64,000 nucleotides of DNA, from assembly GCF_001886815.1 (NCBI RefSeq), contig NZ_CP018099.1:1300501-1364500 (forward strand). The letters are read 5' to 3'. How positions within the stretch are numbered: position 1 is the first letter of the stretch; every line of letters starts with the position of its first letter. Shown one piece after another: positions 34,882 through 44,452 of this stretch. Position numbers and translations under genes: made by a program. The DNA is from Caldithrix abyssi DSM 13497 (GTDB lineage Bacteria; Calditrichota; Calditrichia; Calditrichales; Calditrichaceae). The notes beneath the pieces were generated by a model, which did not search any database, was not told the origin of the DNA, and worked only from the letters and a program-made list of their open reading frames with translations.

Positions 34882-37182
34882 TTAATCCACCAATTCCAAT
34901 TCAATTTTGTTGCTGACCTTTTCTCCGCTATTGAGGTCTTTTACCGTAATTACCAGTTCCTTTTTGCCGGCCGGCAGGGCGGAAAAATCGAAAGCCGAGT
35001 ACTCCGTTGCCGTGGGCGAAGCGCCTACCTGGGTGCGCGTAATCAGGATCTCTTTAGTTCCAATTCCAAATAAGCGTTTTAAATTGGTAAACAGATTGCG
35101 AGATTTTAGCGGCCGCACGGCCTGTTCAATTTCATACTCGGTTTGTCCGTTTTTTAACGTAAGATTGTACAATTCAAAATACAGGTAAACCAGTTGATTG
35201 CGTTTAAATTTGTAGCCGATGTTCGGTTCGATAAACATGTTGTGGAAAACAAAAGGCGACTTTTCGGTTGATGGTTCAATTTTTAGGCCGAGCACCAGGT
35301 CGCTCATGTCCAGCTTTTCAGGATCAAAAGGCTGAGCATCCAGCGCAAAACGAAAACCGCCCAGCTGGTTGCCTTTTGGATTGCGTACATGCGTCGCCAG
35401 ATACAGTTTGCTCAGCTCAGATTCGAAAGCGTAGGGCACAATGTACCGCTGATCGAAAATGTGAACGGTGTCTCCCATAAAAACAGGAATATTTTTTAGA
35501 AATCGACTGCGTTGATTCCAGGTCGAGTCAAATATGGCCAGGCCGGTTTCCAGAGTAACGGTATCATCCGGGCTTTTTAAATTGTCGATGGAATTCAGAT
35601 CAATGCTCAACCAGACCAGGTAATCATTTTTCAGGTTAACCGAGCGGAAGCGGGCGGACATCAGATTGATGGTAATGGGCTTTAAGGTGTCGCTCCAGGT
35701 CGGGCGTTCACGCTCCATGGCGGCGGCAATGGTGTTTTCGGCCTGGATTCTCAATTCATGCAGGGCGGAGCGCGCTTCCAGTTCGTTGTTGGCGAACAAG
35801 TAACGATCGAGCGTGGGATCCCATCCCAGACGCGACTCTAACATGTTGCGATCCGAAGGCACGGGAATCAGTCGCCAGTCACCCGGCGGTGCGTGTTCGG
35901 CGATTTCGAAATGAAAGATTAATTTGGGATTGTAAACGGTTGGATAATAGAGCCAGGACTCATTGGATGTCATACCGTCGCTTAATGAAACGGCGCGGTC
36001 GTCAGGTTCCCCGTAGCGGATATAAACCAATCCCTTGTCGTTAAATTTGGTGTTACGCAAGACCACCTGCGGCAGTCTGAGCACGTTCAGCCGATCGGGA
36101 TTATTAATCTCAAGGCGAATCCGATCGTAAACAAAATCTTTTTCGGCTTTGATCAAACGTTTGTAATGTTCGGCCAGCCGCGGATTGTAGGGCAGGCTTC
36201 CCAGCGGATTGTGCTTATTCCAGAAGCGGTGGTAAAAATCTTTAACCGCCTGCAGCGATTTAAAGCGTTGCTGTAAATCGTGATCGGTCATGATGTACTT
36301 GATGTCGTCGAAGATGAAGCGCATTTCCCAGAAGTGTTTTAGCTGATTGACGGCCGTCCAGTAGGTCTTTTCCGCTTTTTCAGGTTGATCGGTCTGGTAG
36401 TACAAACGAACCAGCGAAAGGTAGATGGGCACTTTGGGAAAGGGAAGCAAGCGCTTTAGCAGGGCGTGAAAAATGGAGTCGGCTTTTTCGAATTGACCCA
36501 AGCGGCGGTATTTTTCGCCCAGGAAATATTGATCGTAGGGGCCGTTTCTGCTTTTTAACCACTTAATCTGATAGGCGTCTTTGTTGCGCAACTGAATGAC
36601 GGCCGTTTCGCCTCCGTGATAAAGAAAGGAATCGTAAAACTGGAAGATGTCGTACCGCGCTTTGCTCGCCTGCGGTTTAATTTTAAGCTGCCGCAAGCAG
36701 AGATTGACAGCGTCTTCATATTCTTCCTGCTGGAGTTTTAGATGAGCGAACTCGTTAAACACTTCTTTGTATGTGGAATCTAACTCAATCACTTTAAGAA
36801 AGTGTTTTTTTGAATTTTTCCACATGATCCGTTTCCATATCTGGTCGCGTCCGATGGCATCCTGGCGATCGGCGATGGCCATCTGATAATGCGCCTCAAT
36901 ATGGTTGGGATTGGCTTTAATGACCATGTTCAGGTAGGGCTTGGCGTCGTGCCACCTGCGCTGCATCATAAGCAACTTGCCCAGCTCAAGATAGGCTTCG
37001 GTGCGTTTGCTATCGATTTTGATGGCTTTGCGCAATGCCTCTTCCGCTTCTTTCCAGTAATAGTTGGAAATCAAATCCCGGGCATCGCGAACCAGGATGT
37101 CATAATCCGATAGCTGCGCTAATAATTGCAGGGGAAATAGAATTAAAAGAGTAAAGATGAGTACTTTTTTTAAGGATTGCAT
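34882..37182 (-). CDS. GWxTD-domain-like TPR protein, exported
   Basis: I start the protein at ATG 37182, giving 766 residues; the ribosome-binding site AGGAAGG lies 8 bases before, and the longer reading from 37215 would put 11 residues in front of a clear signal peptide (KKVLIFTLLILFPLQLLAQ). Residues about 35-180 form tetratricopeptide repeats (EAYLELGKLLMMQRRWHDAKPYL; HIEAHYQMAIADRQ). At about 380-400 comes KGLVYIRYGEPDDRA, then ESWLYY, the core of the GWxTD domain. The C-terminal 300 residues are beta-rich. GWxTD proteins are periplasmic or surface proteins of FCB and Acidobacteria genomes with no defined activity. The gene is isolated between inverted repeats. Confidence 0.8.
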   Translation of the reverse strand: MQSLKKVLIFTLLILFPLQLLAQLSDYDILVRDARDLISNYYWKEAEEALRKAIKIDSKRTEAYLELGKLLMMQRRWHDAKPYLNMVIKANPNHIEAHYQMAIADRQDAIGRDQIWKRIMWKNSKKHFLKVIELDSTYKEVFNEFAHLKLQQEEYEDAVNLCLRQLKIKPQASKARYDIFQFYDSFLYHGGETAVIQLRNKDAYQIKWLKSRNGPYDQYFLGEKYRRLGQFEKADSIFHALLKRLLPFPKVPIYLSLVRLYYQTDQPEKAEKTYWTAVNQLKHFWEMRFIFDDIKYIMTDHDLQQRFKSLQAVKDFYHRFWNKHNPLGSLPYNPRLAEHYKRLIKAEKDFVYDRIRLEINNPDRLNVLRLPQVVLRNTKFNDKGLVYIRYGEPDDRAVSLSDGMTSNESWLYYPTVYNPKLIFHFEIAEHAPPGDWRLIPVPSDRNMLESRLGWDPTLDRYLFANNELEARSALHELRIQAENTIAAAMERERPTWSDTLKPITINLMSARFRSVNLKNDYLVWLSIDLNSIDNLKSPDDTVTLETGLAIFDSTWNQRSRFLKNIPVFMGDTVHIFDQRYIVPYAFESELSKLYLATHVRNPKGNQLGGFRFALDAQPFDPEKLDMSDLVLGLKIEPSTEKSPFVFHNMFIEPNIGYKFKRNQLVYLYFELYNLTLKNGQTEYEIEQAVRPLKSRNLFTNLKRLFGIGTKEILITRTQVGASPTATEYSAFDFSALPAGKKELVITVKDLNSGEKVSNKIELELVD

Positions 37183-37761
37183 CAAAATGACCTTCCTGCA
37201 TTGACTTTTCAACATAGCCTATTGTACTAAAATAAATTTTTAATTACAAATTTTCACTGAAAACTTTTCTTCCATTTTTAAATTTAACGATTTATGTTTT
37301 ATATGTTTCCAAAAAATTAAGCGGCGGTTTACTATCAGGCGGAGGGTTCTGAAAGATGAAAGATTGGGGGGATTCATTTGATTTGAATTTTCCACCGATG
37401 ATATTGAGTTTAAGGAGAAAGAAAAGGTGGCGCTGAAGATGACAGGGAGCCAGCCAGAGCCTGATGTACTCAATTGCCTGAAGGAAAAGAAAAATAAAAA
37501 TCGTTTGCAAGAAAATGCCAGCAGGCTTTTGTGTTTCCCCCATCATGATCAGGCGTAAAATTCTCAATTTTATTTGAAAAATGTAAGAAATTTATGGTGA
37601 AGCCAGGCGCTCAACCAGAGAGCTGAAACCAGCGCCGCCCTGACTCTTATCGAGGTGACCGTGGCCTTTTAGATCGCCAGCTTGCCGCCCAGGCGGCTTT
37701 ACCGAAGGTTTGTACTGAATCAGGAAATAACAGCGGAAAAAATCGAAATGACCTCCGACAG

Positions 37762-38410
37762 CAGCACAGCCGCAACCAAAATCAACCGCAACGCGCGCAA
37801 AGTAATTTTCTTGCAGATTACGCCAATCATCGCAGAAAATGATTGAACAAATTATTTCAAGCAACCAGAGAAGTCACAAAGAGCGCAAAGAATATTTTAA
37901 ATTAAATTACCCTTGCTCGCTCGATCCTCACTCCCAGACAAAAGATCAGGAATGAACGTACTTGTAAGGGCGAAGGATTTCTAACCCTACTTTATCCAGA
38001 GCGCTTTTTTTATATGACTAAAGATGAATGCTTACCAGCGCTGAATTGTTCCTGGGAAATCCTTCGCCCCTACATAAACGGTGGCAGGAATTCACCACAT
38101 TTGCAGAAACAGGTTTGAAATGGCAGACCAACTATTCAACCATTCAACTAATCAACTATTCAACCAATCCATGGACGGGGGATGAGTTTTTAAAACAGCA
38201 CAGAAAGTTTCAAACGCTTTTCCATTAGATCTTCCAGAGGAAGTATCCTAATCAACCATTCAACCAGGCTGGCCTTCACCGCCTGCCACCCTTCCCAGGC
38301 TAAAAGTCTGGGAGAGATGAACGCTGAACGTGGACAGTTGCCATTCAACCATTCAACCATTCAACCAATCAGCCATTTCTGCGGCATAAAAATTTTCAAA
38401 TCCCGCCAGG
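37762..38410. repeat. Long inverted repeat, right copy
   Basis: About 649 bases form the inverted partner of 33981-34621. The palindromic unit (arms TGTAAGGGCGAAGGATTT and GGAAATCCTTCGCCCCTACA) lies at 37963-38074. Repeat A opens the block and ATTCAACC-type runs occur near its end. The remaining gap 37183-37761 contains the promoter side of the GWxTD gene and no convincing gene. Confidence 0.88.
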
Positions 38411-38441
38411 GAAGACCGAATCTTTCAAGGGAAGTATCCTG

Positions 38442-38470
38442 AAGAAAAAAAGCCCCGAATGCCCGGGGCT
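38442..38470 (-). terminator. Rho-independent terminator of the solute-binding protein gene
   Basis: Read on the minus strand, AGCCCCGGGCATTCGGGGCT forms a GC-rich hairpin followed by a run of seven T. It begins 9 bases after the stop codon of the gene ending at 38479. Confidence 0.9.
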
Positions 38471-38478
38471 TTATGCTT

Positions 38479-40236
38479 TTATTTTTTCTTTGCTTCGCGC
38501 CATTTTTCGATGGTGGAAAGCTGCGAGGCCACCCCGTAAATGTCGATGGATTCCGGATCGAACTGGGCGCTAAAATAAGCCAGAGAGGGCAAAGAGAATA
38601 ACCAGCTGCCCAGCGCAAGCTCCTGCTCCTGCTCGTCAATAAATCTGGCAAAGGCCTGTTTGTCACCGATTTCGCGTGTGGACATAAAGGTGTAAATATT
38701 CTGCAAAAGTCTGGCAATGGCTTCGCGGTCTTCAGCGGCATTGACGGCATCCAGCCGGAAAAAGTTTTTATCGGCCTGGAAGGATTGCAGGTTAATGGAG
38801 CGCTGACCAAATCCGTCAGAGTCGGTGATTAAGTGGATTTTGTGCGTTGAAAAATCCGGTTCGCGCAAAAAAATCTCATAAAGATCAAACATAAAATTAC
38901 TGCGGTAATTGGTAACCGGCACCAGCACCGCATCGTAATTGCCGCGTTTAATCTGCTCGTTGCTCACCGCCAGGGCCTTAATTTTGCCGCCTGTTACGGC
39001 AGGATCGTTTAAAATGCGAATCAGTTCCGCCAGCTCTTCGCGAAAACCAAAGTTCAGACAGGTGACGATTTTAACCGTGTCCGAAAGGGCGTGTGTTTCT
39101 GCCCCAGGCGGCGTTTTAGACGGCTGAACGATCTTTTCCTGAACATAATACGAAGAAGAGGGAAAAACGCTGTAATTCAGATAGTCGTCGTAATTATCGA
39201 AATTGCCCTGAAAATCGGTAATATGACGCTGCTGTTTGGTGCCGACCTTGTAAAAGCGGTTAATGATCGCTTTGTTGTTAATTAGAGCCTTCAGGGCTTT
39301 ACGTTGTTCTTTGTTTAAGCGTTGCGTATTAAAAAAGACCGCAAAAAAGGTGTTGCTGATATTCGATTTGTAGAAGAAATCCGTGCTGTCCTGCAGGATG
39401 GGCGACAACGCCCCGAACGGCGTGCTTAACAGGCAGTTGATGTTGCCGCCGCTTAGTTCCGAAGTGAAGGTGCTGTTATCGATGAAAGGTTTGAGCACCA
39501 CTCTGGAAATGTTGGCCGCCCCGGCCGGATTTTTAGGAAAATAGATAGCGTCTTTGTATTCGCCGGCGTACATGTAAGGGCCGGTGCCGTTGGTGTAATT
39601 GAGCTGATTATAAGTGGCGGTGTGCGGAATGATTTTAAAAGACAGCACTTCTTTGATGTCGTTTTCGTTCCAGATGCGATCGCCTTTAAATTTAAAGCGG
39701 ATTTCGTTGTTGTCGTCCGGGCCCATAAAATCAAAGCTTTCAACCGCCTGGCCCACCAGAACGTAGTCGGGCGAAAGACTGCCCAGGCGTTGAATCCGTT
39801 TCAGCGTAAAGCGTAAATCATTGGCGATAAAGTACACCGCTTCTGTGGGCGTAATTTCAATGTCCTCTTTGTGCAGTAGAACCTTAAAGCTTTGATGCCA
39901 CTTGACGGTCGGTTTTAACCGCACCGTCACCATGTTGTCGGCGTCGATTCCTACCAGTTCGCCCAGGCCATCTTCATAGGTAATGCCGCTGGGATTGGCA
40001 GAAATATTGAACAAGCCGTCGTAAAGCATTTCGTCCAGTTTGTCGGAAATGGGGATGTGGCTGGGAATGTGCGGATCCATGATCGGCTTTTGGTGTGAAA
40101 TGTACGGAATAACGATTTGATCTTTTAAATTGGGGGCGAACAGGAAATAAAGCGCCACGGCAACGACAACGATCAGCCCGCCGCCGATTAAAAGATACTT
40201 TTTATCAATAAAACCTTTTTGCGAAACGTAGTTCAT
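38479..40236 (-). CDS. Membrane-anchored family 5 extracellular solute-binding protein
   Basis: The 585 residues start with a short cytosolic segment and one membrane anchor (about residues 17-33, LIGGGLIVVVAVALYFLF) without a cleavage site. The rest resembles peptide/nickel-type SBP family 5: DKLDEMLYDGLFNI near the start, VTVRLKPTVKWHQ, TEAVYFIANDLRFTLKRI, and NGTGPYMYAGEY. No ABC permease or ATPase gene is nearby, so it may be a receptor or scaffold rather than a transporter part. The start has GGAGACC upstream. It lies 23 bases after the lipoprotein gene and is probably cotranscribed with it. Confidence 0.75.
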   Translation of the reverse strand: MNYVSQKGFIDKKYLLIGGGLIVVVAVALYFLFAPNLKDQIVIPYISHQKPIMDPHIPSHIPISDKLDEMLYDGLFNISANPSGITYEDGLGELVGIDADNMVTVRLKPTVKWHQSFKVLLHKEDIEITPTEAVYFIANDLRFTLKRIQRLGSLSPDYVLVGQAVESFDFMGPDDNNEIRFKFKGDRIWNENDIKEVLSFKIIPHTATYNQLNYTNGTGPYMYAGEYKDAIYFPKNPAGAANISRVVLKPFIDNSTFTSELSGGNINCLLSTPFGALSPILQDSTDFFYKSNISNTFFAVFFNTQRLNKEQRKALKALINNKAIINRFYKVGTKQQRHITDFQGNFDNYDDYLNYSVFPSSSYYVQEKIVQPSKTPPGAETHALSDTVKIVTCLNFGFREELAELIRILNDPAVTGGKIKALAVSNEQIKRGNYDAVLVPVTNYRSNFMFDLYEIFLREPDFSTHKIHLITDSDGFGQRSINLQSFQADKNFFRLDAVNAAEDREAIARLLQNIYTFMSTREIGDKQAFARFIDEQEQELALGSWLFSLPSLAYFSAQFDPESIDIYGVASQLSTIEKWREAKKK

Positions 40237-40259
40237 GCCTGGTCTCCTCGTTTGCTCGT

Positions 40260-42623
40260 TTAGTGTTTTTTAATGATCGGCTTTTGAGCCATCACGCTGA
40301 TCTGGTACACCTTAAACGCCTTTTTGGTGAAGCGCACTTCCAGAATATTGTTGCTGGTTTTAATAATTTGCAAGGGGCCCACCTGGCACTCGTAGTTGTT
40401 TTCCGGCCCCGGCGCAACAATGGTAAAGCGATCTTCATTTTTCAGTTCTTTGCCGTTAAAACGGATCGATTTGTACCACTGCGCGTTGGCGGCAGTTTGT
40501 GCCAGCTCTTTGGGTAATTTAATGTAAACGTCAAAAATAGGATACTGCGCCGGTGAAGGGATGCGTAAATTAACTTTGAACAAAAATTCATTTTCTCCCG
40601 CGCTGTTCGAGGTAACGGGCAGGGCAAAAATACGGCGGTAATCTTTGGGCTTGTTCAACAATTTGGGAATGTTCGGATCGCATTCGGCAATGCGGTTTTT
40701 GATGGAAGAATCGGTGCCCTTGTAATATTTGCCGTGAGCAACAATGGCCCGTGCTTTTAAAACGCCGTTTTGATCGGGATCGGCGATAAACTGAGCGTAG
40801 ATTTTTTTGATGGCCATTTCCGGAAAAACCACTGTTTTTAGACGATTGAGCTCTGCGTGCAGGGCTTTAATCTTTTGTTGATTTTGCTCTTTTTGGTAAG
40901 CGTAAAAGGTGGGCTCGTGCACCGGATAAAAAGCCGGATTGTTGTACAAATCGTCGATGCCCTGCAGGGTGGTTACATTTTCTTCGATGAATTTTAAGGC
41001 GCGCTGTCTGGACTGCGTGACAATGGCCGTAATCAAAGAATCCTGTAAATTGGCCAGAACTTTCTTCTTTTTGGGTAGAATGGATTGGTAATCCACAAAG
41101 TTTTTATCGTTGTAAAGCGACTTCAGCGTCAGTTCGGCAGCGGTAAAATCTCCTAATGAAAGCGCCTTGCGAATGCTATTGGCCTGCGATTTTAAGGAAC
41201 GCTCATCCAGCTCGCGGTACATGGGATACAAAAAGTCAAGATCGGGATTCTTTTTGAGTAAACCAAGCACGCCGCGAATATTGTTTTGATCGCGCATTAC
41301 GTTGATTTTGGGCACAATGGAATCGGCGCGGCGGTATTTATCTAACTTTATTTTTATTTGTGCAGCCAATTTTTGTAACTCTTTTTGTAAAAGTTTTACA
41401 CATTGGTAGTGGGCATACGGCCGCAGAGCCGGATGATTGACCCTGGGCAGGGTGTACTGTAGTTTGGAAAGTCTGGTTACGATTTCCGAGAAAAACATAT
41501 TGTCCGGCATGGTTTTTTTCTTTTCCGCCTGGTTGACAATGGTCTGGAATTTTTTCTTTGCCGTCCAGATCTGATCAACCGTCTGGTTGTAGCCCTCGAT
41601 AAAAGCGGCTAATTGTTTGAACTTTTCGTCAAAGGTTAAACCGGCCAGCGGAATGAGAGACTGCAATTGTGGAATGGCGGATTTGATGGCTTTGGCGTCG
41701 TTTTTTTGTGCCAGCCGCTGTTCGTAGTAGGGAACCACCTGGTCGATTCTTTTTTTGAGCACATCTCTGACCGCCATCCAGACATTTTTGCTAAAGTTTT
41801 CTTTTTGTTCAAAAAAATCAATAAATGCAGGAATGACGCCAAAAAAAGCTTCCATATCGCCGCGTGTTTGTCGCTCTTCGTTTAATAGGCGCGCCAGCTG
41901 CTGATATTTTTTCTGAAAGGCGACCTCGGCTTCCAGCGTTTCTTTTAAGGTAAGGTAATTCTGGTACGATTCGTCTGTGGTGTTCAAAATGTTTGGCGGA
42001 AAAATTTCTTCAATCTTTTTTAATCTTGAAGAAAGTTCTGTTAGCGCCTTTAGCTTTTGACTGACCTGATCGGCTTCTTTTTGCCAATCAACCTCGTCTG
42101 CTTTTACCGAAACGCCCAGCTTTTCGTAAAATTCGTGCGATATGGAGTTTTGCGCAAGAGTGCGGCTGAACGAGGCGTATTCGCGTTCAAAGGTGTAGCG
42201 CCAGCGGGCGGTGTAACGGTATTCCATCTCCAGCAAAACGTCCGATTTAACCAGGTCGATCACAAAATAGTAGCGCGGAACGTCGTTGGAAATGGGATAA
42301 ACGTTTTCTACCCCGGGCTCCGGGCTTTCATCGGGAATTTCAATGACACGCCCCTTGCCCTGATCAAATACCTCGGTAAGATAGTAGTTCAGCTGATCCC
42401 TGTTTTTAATCTTCAGGATCAGGTAAAAATTGGGTTGCATGGAAGGTGGAAAAACAATGAAATATTTTTTATCTTTTTTTAATTGGAATTGTTTGGCATC
42501 TTTCAGAATCTCGATGTAACCATTTTCCACCGGATTGATTTCCGGCTCTGGTTTTAGTTCTTTATACGCGGCGCAACCATAAAGCAACATCGAGATTAAA
42601 GAGATGGCGAGTAGTTTTTTCAT
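40260..42623 (-). CDS. Large lipoprotein of unknown function, partly coiled-coil
   Basis: I start at ATG 42623, giving 787 residues: AAGGGAG lies just upstream and the protein begins MKKLLAISLISMLLYGC, a lipoprotein signal with Cys17. The upstream alternative adds 24 residues without a binding site. After a beta-rich N-terminal 170 residues (FIVFPPSMQPNFYLILKI), there is a long lysine- and glutamine-rich helical region (about 180-630) with heptad-like patterns. A beta-rich C-terminal domain follows (LRIPSPAQYPIFDVYIKLP). I recognise no family. It is the first gene of a minus-strand pair with the solute-binding protein. Confidence 0.7.
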   Translation of the reverse strand: MKKLLAISLISMLLYGCAAYKELKPEPEINPVENGYIEILKDAKQFQLKKDKKYFIVFPPSMQPNFYLILKIKNRDQLNYYLTEVFDQGKGRVIEIPDESPEPGVENVYPISNDVPRYYFVIDLVKSDVLLEMEYRYTARWRYTFEREYASFSRTLAQNSISHEFYEKLGVSVKADEVDWQKEADQVSQKLKALTELSSRLKKIEEIFPPNILNTTDESYQNYLTLKETLEAEVAFQKKYQQLARLLNEERQTRGDMEAFFGVIPAFIDFFEQKENFSKNVWMAVRDVLKKRIDQVVPYYEQRLAQKNDAKAIKSAIPQLQSLIPLAGLTFDEKFKQLAAFIEGYNQTVDQIWTAKKKFQTIVNQAEKKKTMPDNMFFSEIVTRLSKLQYTLPRVNHPALRPYAHYQCVKLLQKELQKLAAQIKIKLDKYRRADSIVPKINVMRDQNNIRGVLGLLKKNPDLDFLYPMYRELDERSLKSQANSIRKALSLGDFTAAELTLKSLYNDKNFVDYQSILPKKKKVLANLQDSLITAIVTQSRQRALKFIEENVTTLQGIDDLYNNPAFYPVHEPTFYAYQKEQNQQKIKALHAELNRLKTVVFPEMAIKKIYAQFIADPDQNGVLKARAIVAHGKYYKGTDSSIKNRIAECDPNIPKLLNKPKDYRRIFALPVTSNSAGENEFLFKVNLRIPSPAQYPIFDVYIKLPKELAQTAANAQWYKSIRFNGKELKNEDRFTIVAPGPENNYECQVGPLQIIKTSNNILEVRFTKKAFKVYQISVMAQKPIIKKH

Positions 42624-42778
42624 TGCGGCTCCCTTTCGTTTGTTTTTATTAAAATTAGTCAAAATATGGGAAAAATACAACGTTCTTTTTTTCATCGAGC
42701 AAGTTTATTAAATTTATGAAATAAAACAATGCTTTAAAAGCGTTTAGACAGACTAAGTTCCGATTGATGGAGGTTTTT

Positions 42779-44317
42779 ATGAATACGTCTGAAGAAATTC
42801 TGGAACAGAAGATTGCGGCTATTTTAAGTGAAGCCGACCGCATGACCCTGGCCACTTCGGTGGATGGAAACAGTTCGGCTTCGTCGGTGTTTTTTGCCAG
42901 AGACGGAGAGGATTTGATCTTTTTTACGTTTAATCCCACGCGCAAAGCGGAGCAAATTCGCGTCAATCCACGGGTGCAGGCGGTGATCTGGCCCCGGGGC
43001 ATGGAAGGAATCCGCGGATTGCAAATCGAAGGTTTGTGCTTTAAAATTAAAGATGCGCAGGAAATTAAAAAGGCCCACGATTTAATTCTGCAAACCACAA
43101 CGGCTTTTAAAGAGTTCATGGATGATCCCTTCCTCATTAAAAATAAGGTGGTCGGGTATTACCGCATTAAACCGACCCTGATTAAGTACGTTGATTTTTA
43201 TGCAGACGAAAAATTTCAATTCAAAGAGTTCCCGCAAAATGAATGGTCTGCATTCAAAGAGGCCCTGCACGCCGCGGGGAAGCGTGCGCTGCTCTGGATC
43301 AGAGCGGTTCGGGCTCCGTTCTTTACTGCATCAATTGTGCCAATTTTGCTGGGAGCGGTGATTGCTTTTGGCGATTTAAAACATGCCGGCGCGGCTGCTC
43401 TGTGGAACTGGAAATTTTTCTGGCTGACGCTGATCGGCGGCATTCTGGCCCAGGCCGGCACCAATCTGTCCAATGATTATTTTGACCACACATCCCGAAA
43501 CGATGAGTACAATAAGTGGTTCAGTCCCTTTAACGGCGGCAGCCGCATGATTCAGGCCGGCCTGATTCGTCCTTACAAGATTTTGCTGGCGGCCGTGCTG
43601 GCCTTTGCCACAACTCTGGTAATCGGGTTTTATTTGAACGCCCGCATTACCGGCTCTGTTCTGGGCAACAGTCCGCTTTTGTGGATTGGTATTTTGGGCG
43701 TGCTTCTGGGCATGCTTTACACCTGGAATCCGGTTAGGCTGGGCTACCATGGCCTGGGCGAACTTTCCATTGCGCTTGGCTTTGGCCCCATCATGGTGCT
43801 GGGGACGCATTTTGTGTTGACCCAGCCGATCGTCCACAACGATCTGGCTAACTGGCACTACATGCGTCCCCTGCTGGCTTCGGTGCCGGTGGCGATTTTA
43901 ATCATGTTAGTGGTGTGGATCAACCAGTTTCAGGATGCCCCGGCCGATGCGCGCGTCGGGAAAAACACCTGGGTGGTGCGTCTGGCTAAAATCCAAAACA
44001 ATCAAATCCTTTACGAAGGGCCGTTTGCCTATTATGTGGCTTTTAATGTGTTTAGCTTTGCCTTCATCATTTTTCTGGCCGTGCTGGGCGTTATTCGTCC
44101 GGAGCTTTCTACGCCCTATGTGCTAATTGCTTTATTGCCGGCGGCGCTGCTCTACAAAGCGGTGCAGTGGGGCAGAGAATGGCTTAAAGCCTGGAGCGCG
44201 CCAGATTCCGATAGGTCCAGATTGCCCTATGAATTGTTGAAGGTCAATGTCTCGACCATCGGTTTGCATTTTTTCACAGGAATTTTATTGATCTTTGCCT
44301 TCTGGCTGGGCAGTTGA
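42779..44317 (+). CDS. menA: Flavin split-barrel (PNPOx-like)-MenA fusion; 1,4-dihydroxy-2-naphthoate polyprenyltransferase
   Basis: The start is ATG 42779 (512 residues), 5 bases after GGAGG; the TTG at 42764 lies before that site. Residues about 5-140 are a pyridoxamine phosphate oxidase-like split barrel (MTLATSVDGNSSASSVFFARDGEDLIFFT; YYRIKPTLIKYVDF). Residues about 175-510 are a UbiA-type prenyltransferase with NDYFDHTSRNDE at 232-243 and NQFQDAPAD at about 382-390, the pattern of MenA. MenA attaches the polyprenyl chain to DHNA in menaquinone synthesis. The fusion is unusual: the split barrel may bind FMN, F420 or heme, or only aid assembly. It is divergent from the lipoprotein gene, sharing 155 bases of upstream DNA. 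Confidence 0.83.
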   Translation: MNTSEEILEQKIAAILSEADRMTLATSVDGNSSASSVFFARDGEDLIFFTFNPTRKAEQIRVNPRVQAVIWPRGMEGIRGLQIEGLCFKIKDAQEIKKAHDLILQTTTAFKEFMDDPFLIKNKVVGYYRIKPTLIKYVDFYADEKFQFKEFPQNEWSAFKEALHAAGKRALLWIRAVRAPFFTASIVPILLGAVIAFGDLKHAGAAALWNWKFFWLTLIGGILAQAGTNLSNDYFDHTSRNDEYNKWFSPFNGGSRMIQAGLIRPYKILLAAVLAFATTLVIGFYLNARITGSVLGNSPLLWIGILGVLLGMLYTWNPVRLGYHGLGELSIALGFGPIMVLGTHFVLTQPIVHNDLANWHYMRPLLASVPVAILIMLVVWINQFQDAPADARVGKNTWVVRLAKIQNNQILYEGPFAYYVAFNVFSFAFIIFLAVLGVIRPELSTPYVLIALLPAALLYKAVQWGREWLKAWSAPDSDRSRLPYELLKVNVSTIGLHFFTGILLIFAFWLGS

Positions 44318-44452
44318 GGTTAACGTTCATCTAATCGATGTTTGGGTGGCAGAACTGAGTGTAAGCAGACGATCGAAAAATGCGGACAAAAAGGCGAATT
44401 TACAGGATAAAGTGTTACGCAGAAAAAACAAAATAAAAAACGGAGGTAAACC

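Noticed and set aside
37292-37567. Frames on the minus strand upstream of the GWxTD gene
   Set aside because: They lack ribosome-binding sites, overlap each other in different frames and show no family resemblance.
37592-38228. Short frames inside the inverted repeat
   Set aside because: The sequence is repeated non-coding mosaic; frames are not conserved among its copies.
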